Below are positions 27,621-35,077 of a DNA stretch of 64,000 nucleotides, one piece after another. The stretch comes from CAWDYA01 sp963806495 (GTDB lineage: Bacteria > Acidobacteriota > Polarisedimenticolia > JACPZX01 > DASXTC01). Position 1 is the first letter of the stretch, and every line of letters begins with the position of its first letter. The stretch spans positions 310,001-374,000 of the forward strand of contig CAWDYA010000002.1 in NCBI GenBank assembly GCA_963806495.1. Reading direction: 5' to 3'. A program made the position numbers and the translations under genes. Below the pieces are notes generated by a model. It was not told the origin of the DNA. It saw only the letters and a program-made list of their open reading frames with translations, and did not search any database.

Positions 27621-28382
27621 CTACCCCGGGGCGAGGCGGCCGAACCGGTAGCGGAGGATCGTCCAGAGGATCTTCGTCCCTGCCATGACGCTGCCCCGCA
27701 CGGTTCCCGTGATCTTCGAGGTCCCGATGCGACGGCGGTACGGCACCGGGATCTCGCGGATCCGCAATCCGGCCCTGACCGCCTTGACCTGCATCTCCGC
27801 CGTCCATCCGAACGAGACGTCCCGCATCCGCAGCCGGAGCAGAGGCTCGTAGCCGATCGCCCTGAACGGGCCGAGATCCGTGTAGGAGAACCCGTACAAC
27901 AGGCGGATGAGGCCGACCGACAGCGTGTTGCCGAGGCGGGCCTGAGGGAGCAGGGCGCCGCGCTCCCGTTCGCCCGTCATGCGGGACCCGAGGACGAAGT
28001 CGGCTCGTCCCGCGGCGATCGGCGCGACGATCTCCCACAGTCTCGAGGGATCGTCGCTGAAGTCTGCATCGAGGAAGACGACGATGTCCGGCGGCGAGCC
28101 GGCGAGGTGGGCGATACCGGCGAGACAGGCGCTTCCGTATCCCCGGCGCGGCTCGCGGACGAGTTCGGCGCCCTCCTCCGCAGCCACCCGGGCCGTCCCG
28201 TCGGTGCTGCCGTTGTCGACCACCACCACCCGGCGCAACCGGACCGGTGCAACGCGGGGGGCGAGCGGCTCCGCGGTGAGGCGCCTCAGGGCGTCGAGGA
28301 CCGGCGGCAGGGCCCGTTCCTCGTTGAGCGCGGGGATCAGCACGTCGACTGACGATTCGCCCCGCACCGGCGGCGTGGTCAT
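27621..28382 (-). CDS. family 2 glycosyltransferase (dolichol-/polyprenyl-phosphate mannose synthase-like)
   Basis: A 253-residue soluble or peripheral GT-A enzyme transferring sugar from a nucleotide donor. VDVLIPALNEERALPPVLDAL opens the fold. VVVDNGSTDGTA follows, then the metal-binding DxD-like VFLDADFSDDPS, and later FGWTAEMQVKA and PVPYRRRIGTSKITGT, typical of the DPM1/GtrB-like group. No C-terminal membrane helices are present. I prefer ATG 28382; 28400 is an alternative. The adjacent divergent UbiA-family enzyme acts on polyprenyl phosphate, so both may serve cell-envelope glycan synthesis (inference). Confidence 0.87.
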   Translation of the reverse strand: MTTPPVRGESSVDVLIPALNEERALPPVLDALRRLTAEPLAPRVAPVRLRRVVVVDNGSTDGTARVAAEEGAELVREPRRGYGSACLAGIAHLAGSPPDIVVFLDADFSDDPSRLWEIVAPIAAGRADFVLGSRMTGERERGALLPQARLGNTLSVGLIRLLYGFSYTDLGPFRAIGYEPLLRLRMRDVSFGWTAEMQVKAVRAGLRIREIPVPYRRRIGTSKITGTVRGSVMAGTKILWTILRYRFGRLAPG

Positions 28383-28411
28383 GGCCGGGCACGATAGCAC
28401 AGGCTCTCTTC

Positions 28412-28439
28412 TTGTCGCGTGCCCGGCGGGACATATAAT
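28412..28439 (+). promoter_or_regulatory. promoter for the prenyltransferase-DUF362 unit
   Basis: TTGTCG (28412-28417) and a perfect TATAAT (28434-28439) separated by 16 bases, ahead of the ATG at 28490. The leader is about 45 bases. It lies in the 107-bp gap between divergent genes. Confidence 0.65.
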
Positions 28440-28489
28440 GGCTCGGCCTGCCGCCCCGAGGCGGCACCTGGAGCCCTGCGGATAACAGC

Positions 28490-29416
28490 ATGATCGAGTC
28501 AGCCGAACGACAGACCTTCACGAGGGCCCGTCCGGCCCGGTCGGCCCCACGGGCGCTGCTGGCGGCGATGCGGCCGAAGCAGTGGATCAAGAACTGCGTC
28601 ATCTTCGCGGCGCTGGTGTTCTCCCACAACCTCGCCGACCCGTCGCACCTGCTGCGATCGCTGGGCGCGTTCTTCCTTTTCTGCGCCGTTTCCAGCGCTG
28701 TCTACATCCTCAATGACATCATCGATCTGAAGAACGACCTCGCACACCCGACCAAGTCGCGGCGGCCGATCGCAGCGGGAGAGATCTCGCGCGGCGCCGC
28801 CGGCTCCGTGGGGGTGGGGCTCGCGGTCGGGGCGCTGGTGCTTTCCTACGAGCTCAGCCCCCCGTTCGCGGCCATGGCCCTGTTATACCTGACCATGAAC
28901 ATCCTCTACTCGCTCTGGCTGAAACGGATGGTGATCATCGACGTGATGGTCATCTCGAGCGGCTTCGTGATCCGGGCCATCTCGGGCGGGCTGGTGATCG
29001 GCGTCGACGTGTCGGCGTGGCTGATCCTCTGTACGGTCCTCATGTCGCTCTTCCTCGGGTTCACGAAGAGACGCCAGGAGCTCGCGCAGCTCGAAGCGGC
29101 GGCCGTCAGCCACCGGGCGATCCTCAAGGAGTACTCGGTTGCGTTCCTGGACCAGATGATCTCGATCGTGACGGCGGCCACCGTCGTGGCCTACTTCCTG
29201 TATACGATGGCTCCCGAGACGCGGGTCAGGCTGGGCACGCCCTACCTGCCGCTCACGATCCCCTTTGTTCTGTATGGGATTTTCCGTTATCTTTATCTTG
29301 TGCATCAGAAGAACATGGGAGACAGCCCCACCGGCGCGCTGTACGGCGATTCGCCGCTTCTGATCAACGTGGTGCTCTGGGCCGTCACAGCGGTCGTCAT
29401 TCTCTACCTGAGATGA
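28490..29416 (+). CDS. UbiA-family prenyltransferase (decaprenyl-phosphate phosphoribosyltransferase-like)
   Basis: A 308-residue membrane enzyme with about eight helices. The polyprenyl/metal site reads LNDIIDLKNDLAHPTKSRRP (about 83-102), the NDxxD-x3-D form. A second acidic cluster lies in the loop after helix 5, where KRRQELAQLE is found. The opening RPKQWIKNCVIFAALVFS is characteristic of the UbiA subgroup containing decaprenyl-phosphate 5-phosphoribose synthase, which starts arabinan synthesis in actinobacteria; here the acceptor chain is unknown. The DUF362 gene starts 11 bp downstream. Confidence 0.85.
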   Translation: MIESAERQTFTRARPARSAPRALLAAMRPKQWIKNCVIFAALVFSHNLADPSHLLRSLGAFFLFCAVSSAVYILNDIIDLKNDLAHPTKSRRPIAAGEISRGAAGSVGVGLAVGALVLSYELSPPFAAMALLYLTMNILYSLWLKRMVIIDVMVISSGFVIRAISGGLVIGVDVSAWLILCTVLMSLFLGFTKRRQELAQLEAAAVSHRAILKEYSVAFLDQMISIVTAATVVAYFLYTMAPETRVRLGTPYLPLTIPFVLYGIFRYLYLVHQKNMGDSPTGALYGDSPLLINVVLWAVTAVVILYLR

Positions 29417-29426
29417 GGTCATCCGC

Positions 29427-30557
29427 ATGAGATCGGTCGTTGCCGTCCTGAAGACGGACGTGGGCAGCATCTTCGACGACTATGCCAGGCTGATGAGCCT
29501 CGCCGGCTGCCGCCGGACTCTCTCGCCCGATCTGCCGACCCTGCTCAAGCTCAACCTCTCCTGGACGAAGTACTTTCCGTCCTGCTCCTCCGAGCCGTGG
29601 CAGGTAGAGGGCGTGGTCCGGACGCTCCTCGAGGAGGGGTATCCGGCGCGCAACCTGATCCCGGTGGAGAACCGCACGGTCGTGACGGAGCCGTGGAAAG
29701 GGGCGCGCAACAACCGGTGGCTGCCGGTCCTCGAGAAGTACGGGCTAAAGTTTCAGCCGCTCACCGAAGTGAAGTGGACCGTGTATCGCTTCAAGTCGAA
29801 GCTGCTGATGCTCGATCGGATCTTCCCCGAGGGGATCGAGATCCCCGAGATGTACATCGGCAAGCAGATTCTCCACATGCCGACCCTCAAGACGCATGGG
29901 CACAGCACGACCACCGGTGCCATCAAGAACGCCTTCGGTGGTCTGCTCAAGGAAGTGCGACATTACGCACACAAGCACATCCACGAGGTGCTCGTCGATC
30001 TCATGCTCATGCAGCGCGAGCTCCACCCGGCCGTCTTCTCCGTGATGGACGGCACGGTTTGCGGCGATGGGGCGGGACCGCGCACCATGATCCCGAAGGT
30101 CAAGGACTACATCCTCGCAAGCGCTGACTCCGTGGCCATCGACGCCTGCGCGGCCCGGATGATGGGCTTCGATCCGATGCGCATCGAGTACCTGCGGCGG
30201 TGCCACGAGATGGGTCTCGGCGTGGCCGACCCTCGCGACATCGAGATCGCCGGCGACTCGATCGAGGGAGTCAACTTCGGGTTCCATGTGAGCCGGTCAC
30301 TCGTGATCTGGGGAGATCAGCTCCTGAGAAGGGGAGCGCTGCGGTTCATGGAGAAGATCGCGCTGCACTCGCCACTGGTCGTATGGGCGCCGTTCGCCTC
30401 CAACATCTATCACGACTGGCTGTGGTATCCCCTGGTCGGCAAGTCGCGTATCCGCGAGTTCCGGCGCACGAAGTGGGGCAGGCTCATGGACGACCGGTAC
30501 GGCCCCGGGGGGATGGGAGCCGTCGGCGTGCCGGCGCCACGCGGAGCGACCCGGTAG
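29427..30557 (+). CDS. DUF362 domain protein
   Basis: A 376-residue protein of the DUF362 family. Visible signatures are LLKLNLSW near residue 40, ILHMPTLKTHGHSTTTGAIK (about 149-168) and GDGAGPRTM, followed by a conserved DACAARMMGFDP. Many DUF362 proteins carry an added ferredoxin domain; here there is none. The last ~90 residues (WAPFASNIYHDWLWYPLVG onward) are aromatic-rich. The function is not known. Co-transcription with the prenyltransferase suggests a role in lipid-linked envelope chemistry, which is only a guess from context. Confidence 0.82.
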   Translation: MRSVVAVLKTDVGSIFDDYARLMSLAGCRRTLSPDLPTLLKLNLSWTKYFPSCSSEPWQVEGVVRTLLEEGYPARNLIPVENRTVVTEPWKGARNNRWLPVLEKYGLKFQPLTEVKWTVYRFKSKLLMLDRIFPEGIEIPEMYIGKQILHMPTLKTHGHSTTTGAIKNAFGGLLKEVRHYAHKHIHEVLVDLMLMQRELHPAVFSVMDGTVCGDGAGPRTMIPKVKDYILASADSVAIDACAARMMGFDPMRIEYLRRCHEMGLGVADPRDIEIAGDSIEGVNFGFHVSRSLVIWGDQLLRRGALRFMEKIALHSPLVVWAPFASNIYHDWLWYPLVGKSRIREFRRTKWGRLMDDRYGPGGMGAVGVPAPRGATR

Positions 30558-30563
30558 GGACAC

Positions 30564-30588
30564 GGGCCCCGGTTCCTTCTGCGGGCCC
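30564..30588. terminator. possible bidirectional terminator hairpin
   Basis: GGGCCC at 30564-30569 and again at 30583-30588 can pair over a 13-base loop, between the convergent DUF362 and sirtuin genes. There is no T-run on either side, so if it terminates it probably needs help. Confidence 0.35.
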
Positions 30589-30604
30589 CGCCGCCGCGGC
30601 CCGC

Positions 30605-31402
30605 TCAGTTCTCCGTCGCCGTCCCAATCTCGCGGACCAGTGCCGGGAGCACGAGAGCCGCCGGTCCTGAGAGCCGCAGGTCGGCGCCGGGGAACCCCGC
30701 CCGCACGGACTCGGGATTGACCTCGACGATGGCCGCTCCGGCCTCCCGTGCCGTCCGGGGGATCGAGGCGGCAGGAGCCACTTCCCCCGAGGTCCCCACC
30801 ACGAGCAACACTTCGCAACCGGCCGCCATCTCCCGCGCCGCGTCGATCACAACGGACGGGATGATCTCCCCGAACAGCGTGACGTCCGGCTTGAGCACGC
30901 CTCCGCATCCACAGCGCGGCGGTAGCCTGTCCAGCGGGACCCTGCGGGAATCGACCCCCTCGCGGCACCGGCGGCAGGTCATCGTTCTCCAGTTGCCGTG
31001 GAACTCCAGCACCGCGCGGCTGCCGGCTTCCTGGTGCAGCCCGTCGATGTTCTGGGTAATGATCCCGGAGAGACGTCCCTCGAGCTCGAGGCGCGCCATC
31101 GCGAGGTGACCCTCGTTGGGCCGGGCCCCGCGGATCACTCCGCCCAGCTCGGCCAGCATCGTCCAGACCCGTGCCGGGTCCCGTTCGAACGCCTCGATCG
31201 TCGCGTAATGGGCCGGGTCGTAACGCTCCCACAACCCCACGACCGAGCCCGCCTCGCTGCGAAACGGCGGGATGCCGCTCTCGACCGACAGACCTGCACC
31301 CGTCAGGGCGACCGTCCTGTCGGATTCTCTCATGAGGCGCGCCGCCGCGCGGATGGACGCCGTCAGATCCGGGGGAAAAGGGGAAGATGATGGGTTGGGC
31401 AT
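30605..31402 (-). CDS. NAD-dependent protein deacylase (sirtuin, Sir2 family)
   Basis: Removes acyl groups from lysine using NAD+. NAD-binding motifs ALTGAGLSVESGIPPFRS (about residues 32-49), ITQNIDGLHQEAGS and the catalytic His in LEFHGN are all present. The zinc ribbon is CRRC ... CGCG. VGTSGEVAPAASIPRTA completes the cofactor site. Length 265. Class III (desuccinylating) enzymes carry Tyr and Arg near the substrate; here the region after FRS reads EAGSVVGLWERYDP, so the acyl preference is unclear. An IS lies 39 bp upstream of its start and may have altered its promoter. Confidence 0.92.
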   Translation of the reverse strand: MPNPSSSPFPPDLTASIRAAARLMRESDRTVALTGAGLSVESGIPPFRSEAGSVVGLWERYDPAHYATIEAFERDPARVWTMLAELGGVIRGARPNEGHLAMARLELEGRLSGIITQNIDGLHQEAGSRAVLEFHGNWRTMTCRRCREGVDSRRVPLDRLPPRCGCGGVLKPDVTLFGEIIPSVVIDAAREMAAGCEVLLVVGTSGEVAPAASIPRTAREAGAAIVEVNPESVRAGFPGADLRLSGPAALVLPALVREIGTATEN

Positions 31403-31441
31403 GGAGGAGTTCCCGTGCGATTGTCGCCGTGGATCCTACCA

Positions 31442-31465
31442 GAAAATGCCCCCCATGGGTGTGAA
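31442..31465 (+). repeat. left terminal inverted repeat of the IS
   Basis: 24 bases beginning GAAAATGCCCCCCATGG, identical to the reverse complement of 32725-32748. It contains the palindrome CCATGG. Confidence 0.88.
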
Positions 31466-32516
31466 GTTGGATGGTGTTGTGGTGAGCGGAGGTCATGAGG
31501 AGAAGATCGAGGGGGCGGGGGAGGATGCGTCCGGCGTTGTGCCCGTGGTGTCGCCAGCGGAGCCACTCGGCGACGTAGAGTCGTCGTCGGGCGAGGCCGA
31601 GGGCCTGAGCGGGGCTGGCGTCGGCGGTGATGGTGACGCCGCGGCAGAAGTTGAACCATCCGGCCCAGGCGTGCAGAGCGAGCTCGAGCCAGTCGCGGCG
31701 CCGGGTGATGCACCAGGTGCGTCGTCTGAGTCGGGCGAGACAGTAGCGTGCCATGGCGTTGGTGTGGTTGATGGGGAAGAGGGGGTTGGCGCGGTCGCGC
31801 CGAGCGGTGGAGTCGAAAGTCGCATGGCGTAGCCGGTTGCCGAGCAGACGCCGGGCGATGCGGTGGTAGGACGGCTTGCGGTCCGAGTCGAGCGGGACGC
31901 GGCCGTGTGCGTATCGGCTGAGCAGGGCGAGACAGCGTCGCACGGCGAGGTCGGAGTGGGAGGGGCGTCGTCCGTGGAGTTTTTCGAAGGCGGCACGCCG
32001 GGCTTTCTGCCGGTGGGTCATGCGACCGCGTCGTCGCAGCGGAGCGGTGGAGAGCGAGGCGATGAAGCAGGAGTGTTTCTCGAGGAGGATGGGGACGGTG
32101 ACGGGCTGGTAGCGGTTCGACTCGAAGGTCTCCAGCTCGTCGAGCTGGAAGTGGCCGCGCAGACCATGCCGGCCCATCACCGCGCGCTGCTGACGAAGGG
32201 CGTGATGTCCGAGCCGGGCGAGCTTGCGTGAGACGGTCTTGCGATTGACGCCGAGCAGGCGGGCGGCGCCGCGCAGACTGACGCCGTTGCAGACCAGATG
32301 CAGGAGACGGGCGTCGACGTGGGGTTTTTTCTGCCGGTAGGCGTAGCGGAAGGTCATCAGCGAGAAGGTGAGTCGGCAGCCGCGGCAGCGAAAGCGCCGG
32401 AGGGGCCGTGTGTGAGATGAGGAGCGGTAGAAGCCGTGTCGACGGGCGAAGCCTGGGGCGCGACGTTGGTTGAAGGGGCAGCCGCGACGGGGGCAGAAGG
32501 GGGGAGTGAAGGCCAT
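31442..32516 (-). CDS. IS transposase (zinc finger, helix-turn-helix, DDE-type), no stop inside the element
   Basis: Starts MAFTPPFCPRRGCPF with a GGAGGTG Shine-Dalgarno. An N-terminal zinc finger uses CPRRGC and RCRGC. A helix-turn-helix follows: GVSLRGAARLLGVNRKTVSR. A catalytic core has HFQLDELETF for the first Asp, a middle segment with DSDRK, and FPINHTNAMARYCLARLRRRTWCITRR before LELALHAWAGWFNF. This order resembles IS1-type transposases. The frame is open through the left terminal repeat (read as HTHGGHF) and far into the sirtuin gene antisense. A single extra base would instead give a stop at 31493-31495. Either the stop was lost or the base call is wrong. Confidence 0.75.
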
Positions 32517-32825
32517 GAGGGAGGCACCTCCGGGTAAAGGGGCACCCGCGGGAGCGCGGGCGCGAGACAGGGGAGGTGATAGAAAGGTGCGTGCCAGGGA
32601 AGAGGAGGACACGAAGCAGCGGCAAGTCAAGCGATAGCAAGGGCTTGGTGGATCCGCACCCGAGGGGTCCTGTCCGCCGGCGACCAGGCCGGACACATCC
32701 GGCGCATGCATCCGATCACATCCGTTCACACCCATGGGGGGCATTTTCCGTTTGCACACCTGGAGGCGGGGCATTACTTTCCCCCGGCACCGTCTTCTCC
32801 CAGCCACCGTGCCCGGAGCCGCCCC
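32517..32825. other. non-coding stretch: right end of the IS and upstream region of the receiver gene
   Basis: 309 bases without a gene. The first 232 belong to the IS right end (upstream of the transposase start, ending in the terminal repeat). The last 77 precede the receiver gene. TTGCAC at 32752-32757 and TTACTT 16 bases later could be a weak promoter. The frame from 32706 is open through the repeat into the receiver gene, so a read-through fusion is possible. Confidence 0.5.
32725..32748 (-). repeat. right terminal inverted repeat of the IS
   Basis: 24 bases ending CATGGGGGGCATTTTC on the plus strand, the exact reverse complement of 31442-31465. Confidence 0.88.
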
Positions 32826-33812
32826 ATGCCCCAGCGCCGCATCCTCGTCGTGGACGACAGCGACCTGATCCGACAGGTGCTCACCGACGCCTTCACGCCG
32901 GCCGGGTACGCCGTGCGGTCCGCCGGCGATGGGGCGGAGGCGCTGCGGTGCATTGCGGCCGAGCGACCCGACCTGGTGGTGGCCGACATCCTGATGCCGG
33001 TGATGGACGGGTGGGCGTTGTGCCAGCAGATGCGAGGCGATCCGGACATGCGCGACATCCCCATCATCTTTCTCACGACCGAGCGGGATGTGCCGAAGCG
33101 GATCAAGGCGCTGGAGATGGGGGCGGACGACTATCTGTGCAAGCCGTTCTCCAAGGAGGAGCTCCTTGCACGTGCCGCCGCGGTCCTGCGGCGTGTGGCG
33201 CCGCAGGATGCGCTCGGCGACGGGGCCCCTCCGCCTCCCGCCCCGCCCATGCTGACGGGACACACCGATCATCTCGCGATGACCGATTTGCTCCAGCTGT
33301 TGAGCCAGAACGGCAGGTCCGGAACCCTCCATCTTTCGGGGGCGTCGGTGGCCCGGGTCTACTTCCGCGACGGGAAGATCGTCAACGCGGAAACGCAGGG
33401 GCTCGTGGGGGAGAAGGCGCTGTTCCGGATCATGGCCTGGCCGTCGGCGCGTTTCGAGTTCGAGCCGGGCGAGCCGGCGCGCAAGGTGGAGGAGGCGCTT
33501 TCCTCCGCTACCTCCACGATGCTCATGGAGGGGTTCGCCCATCTCGACGAGCTGCGCGATCTGGTCGAGAGCCTGCCGCCCCACGGAACGGTCCTGAGGG
33601 TCGTACCGGGCCGGGCGGAGGCTATCGAGGGGATGTCGTTGTCGACGACGCAGCGTCTCATCCTCCTGACCGCCGGCCCTCGCGGAAAACCGATCGACCA
33701 GATCGTCGACATGGTCCCCGAGAAAGACCTCGACGCCTATGCGGCGCTGCACGGGCTCCTGGACGATGGTCTGCTCGAGGTGGTGGACGCTTCCCGCGTC
33801 CGTGGCGCCTGA
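32826..33812 (+). CDS. response regulator receiver - DUF4388 protein
   Basis: A 328-residue two-domain regulator. The receiver (1-120) shows ILVVDDSDLIRQ, the phospho-acceptor Asp in LVVADILMPVMDG, Thr in FLTTERD and Lys in YLCKPFSKEEL, so it should be phosphorylatable. After a Pro-rich linker, the DUF4388 module (from about 140) reads MTDLLQLLSQNGRSGTLHL then ARVYFRDGKIVNAE. A winged-helix-like tail follows from about 255. No kinase is nearby. The ATG is chosen at the start of the receiver strand; an open frame extends upstream into the IS but is not expected to be translated. Confidence 0.88.
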   Translation: MPQRRILVVDDSDLIRQVLTDAFTPAGYAVRSAGDGAEALRCIAAERPDLVVADILMPVMDGWALCQQMRGDPDMRDIPIIFLTTERDVPKRIKALEMGADDYLCKPFSKEELLARAAAVLRRVAPQDALGDGAPPPPAPPMLTGHTDHLAMTDLLQLLSQNGRSGTLHLSGASVARVYFRDGKIVNAETQGLVGEKALFRIMAWPSARFEFEPGEPARKVEEALSSATSTMLMEGFAHLDELRDLVESLPPHGTVLRVVPGRAEAIEGMSLSTTQRLILLTAGPRGKPIDQIVDMVPEKDLDAYAALHGLLDDGLLEVVDASRVRGA

Positions 33813-33819
33813 CGCACTT

Positions 33820-33849
33820 TTGACACATCGCGCAACCCCACTGTAGAAT
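33820..33849 (+). promoter_or_regulatory. promoter of the molybdenum hydroxylase operon, apparently leaderless
   Basis: TTGACA (33820-33825) and TAGAAT (33844-33849), 18-base spacer. The first gene's GTG is at 33858, eight bases after the -10, with no Shine-Dalgarno. Transcription would begin at or next to the start codon. Confidence 0.7.
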
Positions 33850-33857
33850 CAGCCACC

Positions 33858-34499
33858 GTGTTCGTTTCCGTGATCGTCCTCGCGGCCGGCGAGTCCCGAC
33901 GCATGGGCAGGCCCAAGCCTCTGCTCGACTTCGACGGTGAGAGCTGCCTGTCGCTGGTGCTGGCGGCATGTCGGGGCTCGCGCGCGGCCGAGACGGTGCT
34001 CGTTGTGGGTGCGGGTGCCGAGGACGCCCGGCAGAAGCCGGGGGGGGAGGGTCCGGGGGCGCCGACGGTCGCGGTCAACACGCGTCCGGAGCGGGGCCAG
34101 ACATCGAGCCTGAAGGCGGGGCTGGATGCCATGTCGGGCCGAAGCGACGGGTTCATGGTGCTGCCGGTGGATCAGCCTCTCGTGGGGAGCGGCGACCTCG
34201 ACGCGCTGATCGCCCGGCTGGAGGCGCATCCCCGTGGCCGGACCATCTTCGTCGCGACACATGAGGGGCGGCGCGGCCACCCGGTCCTGTTCTCCTCGTC
34301 GCACAGAGCGCCGGTTTTGGAGTTGAGCGATGACGAGCCGCTCAGCGGCTACGTGCGGATCCGCGAGGCTGAGGTCGAGGCGGTGCCTGTAGACAACGCG
34401 GGTGTTGTGATGGAAATGAACACCCCGGAGCAGTACGAGAAGGCACTGGCTCTGTACAGGGACCGACGCTCCGGCGGCCGGGCCGGGGAGGTGACATGA
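33858..34499 (+). CDS. MocA-like molybdenum cofactor nucleotidyltransferase
   Basis: A 213-residue NTP-transferase likely attaching CMP (or GMP) to molybdopterin for the hydroxylase encoded next. The N-terminal nucleotide site is VIVLAAGESRRMGRPKPLL (residues 4-22). MVLPVDQPLV supplies the metal-binding acidic residue, and GRRGHPVLF contacts the pterin. Its MocA-type identity is supported by the operon: its stop overlaps the ATG of the Fe-S subunit by 4 bp. Xanthine-oxidase-type enzymes use the cytosine dinucleotide form, so CMP transfer is favoured. Confidence 0.87.
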   Translation: MFVSVIVLAAGESRRMGRPKPLLDFDGESCLSLVLAACRGSRAAETVLVVGAGAEDARQKPGGEGPGAPTVAVNTRPERGQTSSLKAGLDAMSGRSDGFMVLPVDQPLVGSGDLDALIARLEAHPRGRTIFVATHEGRRGHPVLFSSSHRAPVLELSDDEPLSGYVRIREAEVEAVPVDNAGVVMEMNTPEQYEKALALYRDRRSGGRAGEVT

Positions 34500-35077
34500 C
34501 GGCTGCAGGTCAGGGACCGAAGGACGTGCTGCTCGGCATCGCGCGACCGGACAAACCCGAGCGGGTTCTCGTCGGGATGTCGGTCAACGGGGCGGAGCAC
34601 AGGATCGGCGTGCGCCCCTATGATGTCCTGCTCGATGTCCTGCGCGAGCAGCTCGGTCTGACGGGCACCCGACGTGGCTGTGACATGGGAACCTGCGGCT
34701 GCTGCACGGTACTGCTCGACGGCCGGCCCGTTCTCTCCTGTCTGACTCTCGCGCTCGAGGCCGACGGGGCCTCGGTCACCACCATCGAGGGGGTGGCCGA
34801 GGCGCAGAGCGGTGGCGCACTGCACCCGGTGCAGGAGGCGTTCGTCCAGACAGGCGGCAGCCAGTGCGGGTTCTGTACGCCGGGTTTCATCATGACGGCG
34901 GTGCATCTTCTGTCGGCCAACGACGACCCTACCGATCAGCAGATCAAGGACGCCATCTCGGGCAACATGTGCCGGTGCACCGGATACGTGGCGATCATCG
35001 AAGCGATCCGGATGGCAGCGGCCCGGCTCAGGGAGAATCGCGCGTCGGGCGCGGCATCCGCGGAGGCCCGGCCGTGA
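34496..35077 (+). CDS. molybdenum hydroxylase Fe-S subunit (HcrC/CoxS-like)
   Basis: A 193-residue subunit with two [2Fe-2S] clusters carrying electrons between Mo cofactor and FAD. The plant-type cluster uses RRGCDMGTCGCCTVLLDG and VLSC. The second cluster uses CGFCTPGF and NMCRCTGY. The N-terminus has ~25 extra residues compared with CoxS. It overlaps the preceding MocA-like gene and the following large subunit (GTGA), so the complex is made from one operon. Confidence 0.93.
   Translation: MTAAGQGPKDVLLGIARPDKPERVLVGMSVNGAEHRIGVRPYDVLLDVLREQLGLTGTRRGCDMGTCGCCTVLLDGRPVLSCLTLALEADGASVTTIEGVAEAQSGGALHPVQEAFVQTGGSQCGFCTPGFIMTAVHLLSANDDPTDQQIKDAISGNMCRCTGYVAIIEAIRMAAARLRENRASGAASAEARP

Larger units (their letters stand above)
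31442..32748 (-). mobile_element. insertion sequence, ~1.3 kb, IS1-like transposase, perfect terminal repeats
   Basis: A 1307-bp element bounded by identical 24-bp inverted repeats (31442-31465 and 32725-32748) and carrying one transposase gene on the minus strand. The perfect repeats point to recent activity. I see no direct target duplication: the flanks read CCTACCA on the left and CGTTTGC on the right. It separates the sirtuin start from the receiver-DUF4388 gene, whose ATG is 77 bp beyond the right end. The element could have displaced promoters on both sides. Confidence 0.85.

Noticed and set aside
30297..33752. Minus-strand open frame of 1151 codons
   Set aside because: Only its middle (32516 down to the IS edge) is the transposase. 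The ends run antisense to the sirtuin and receiver genes and have no domain content.
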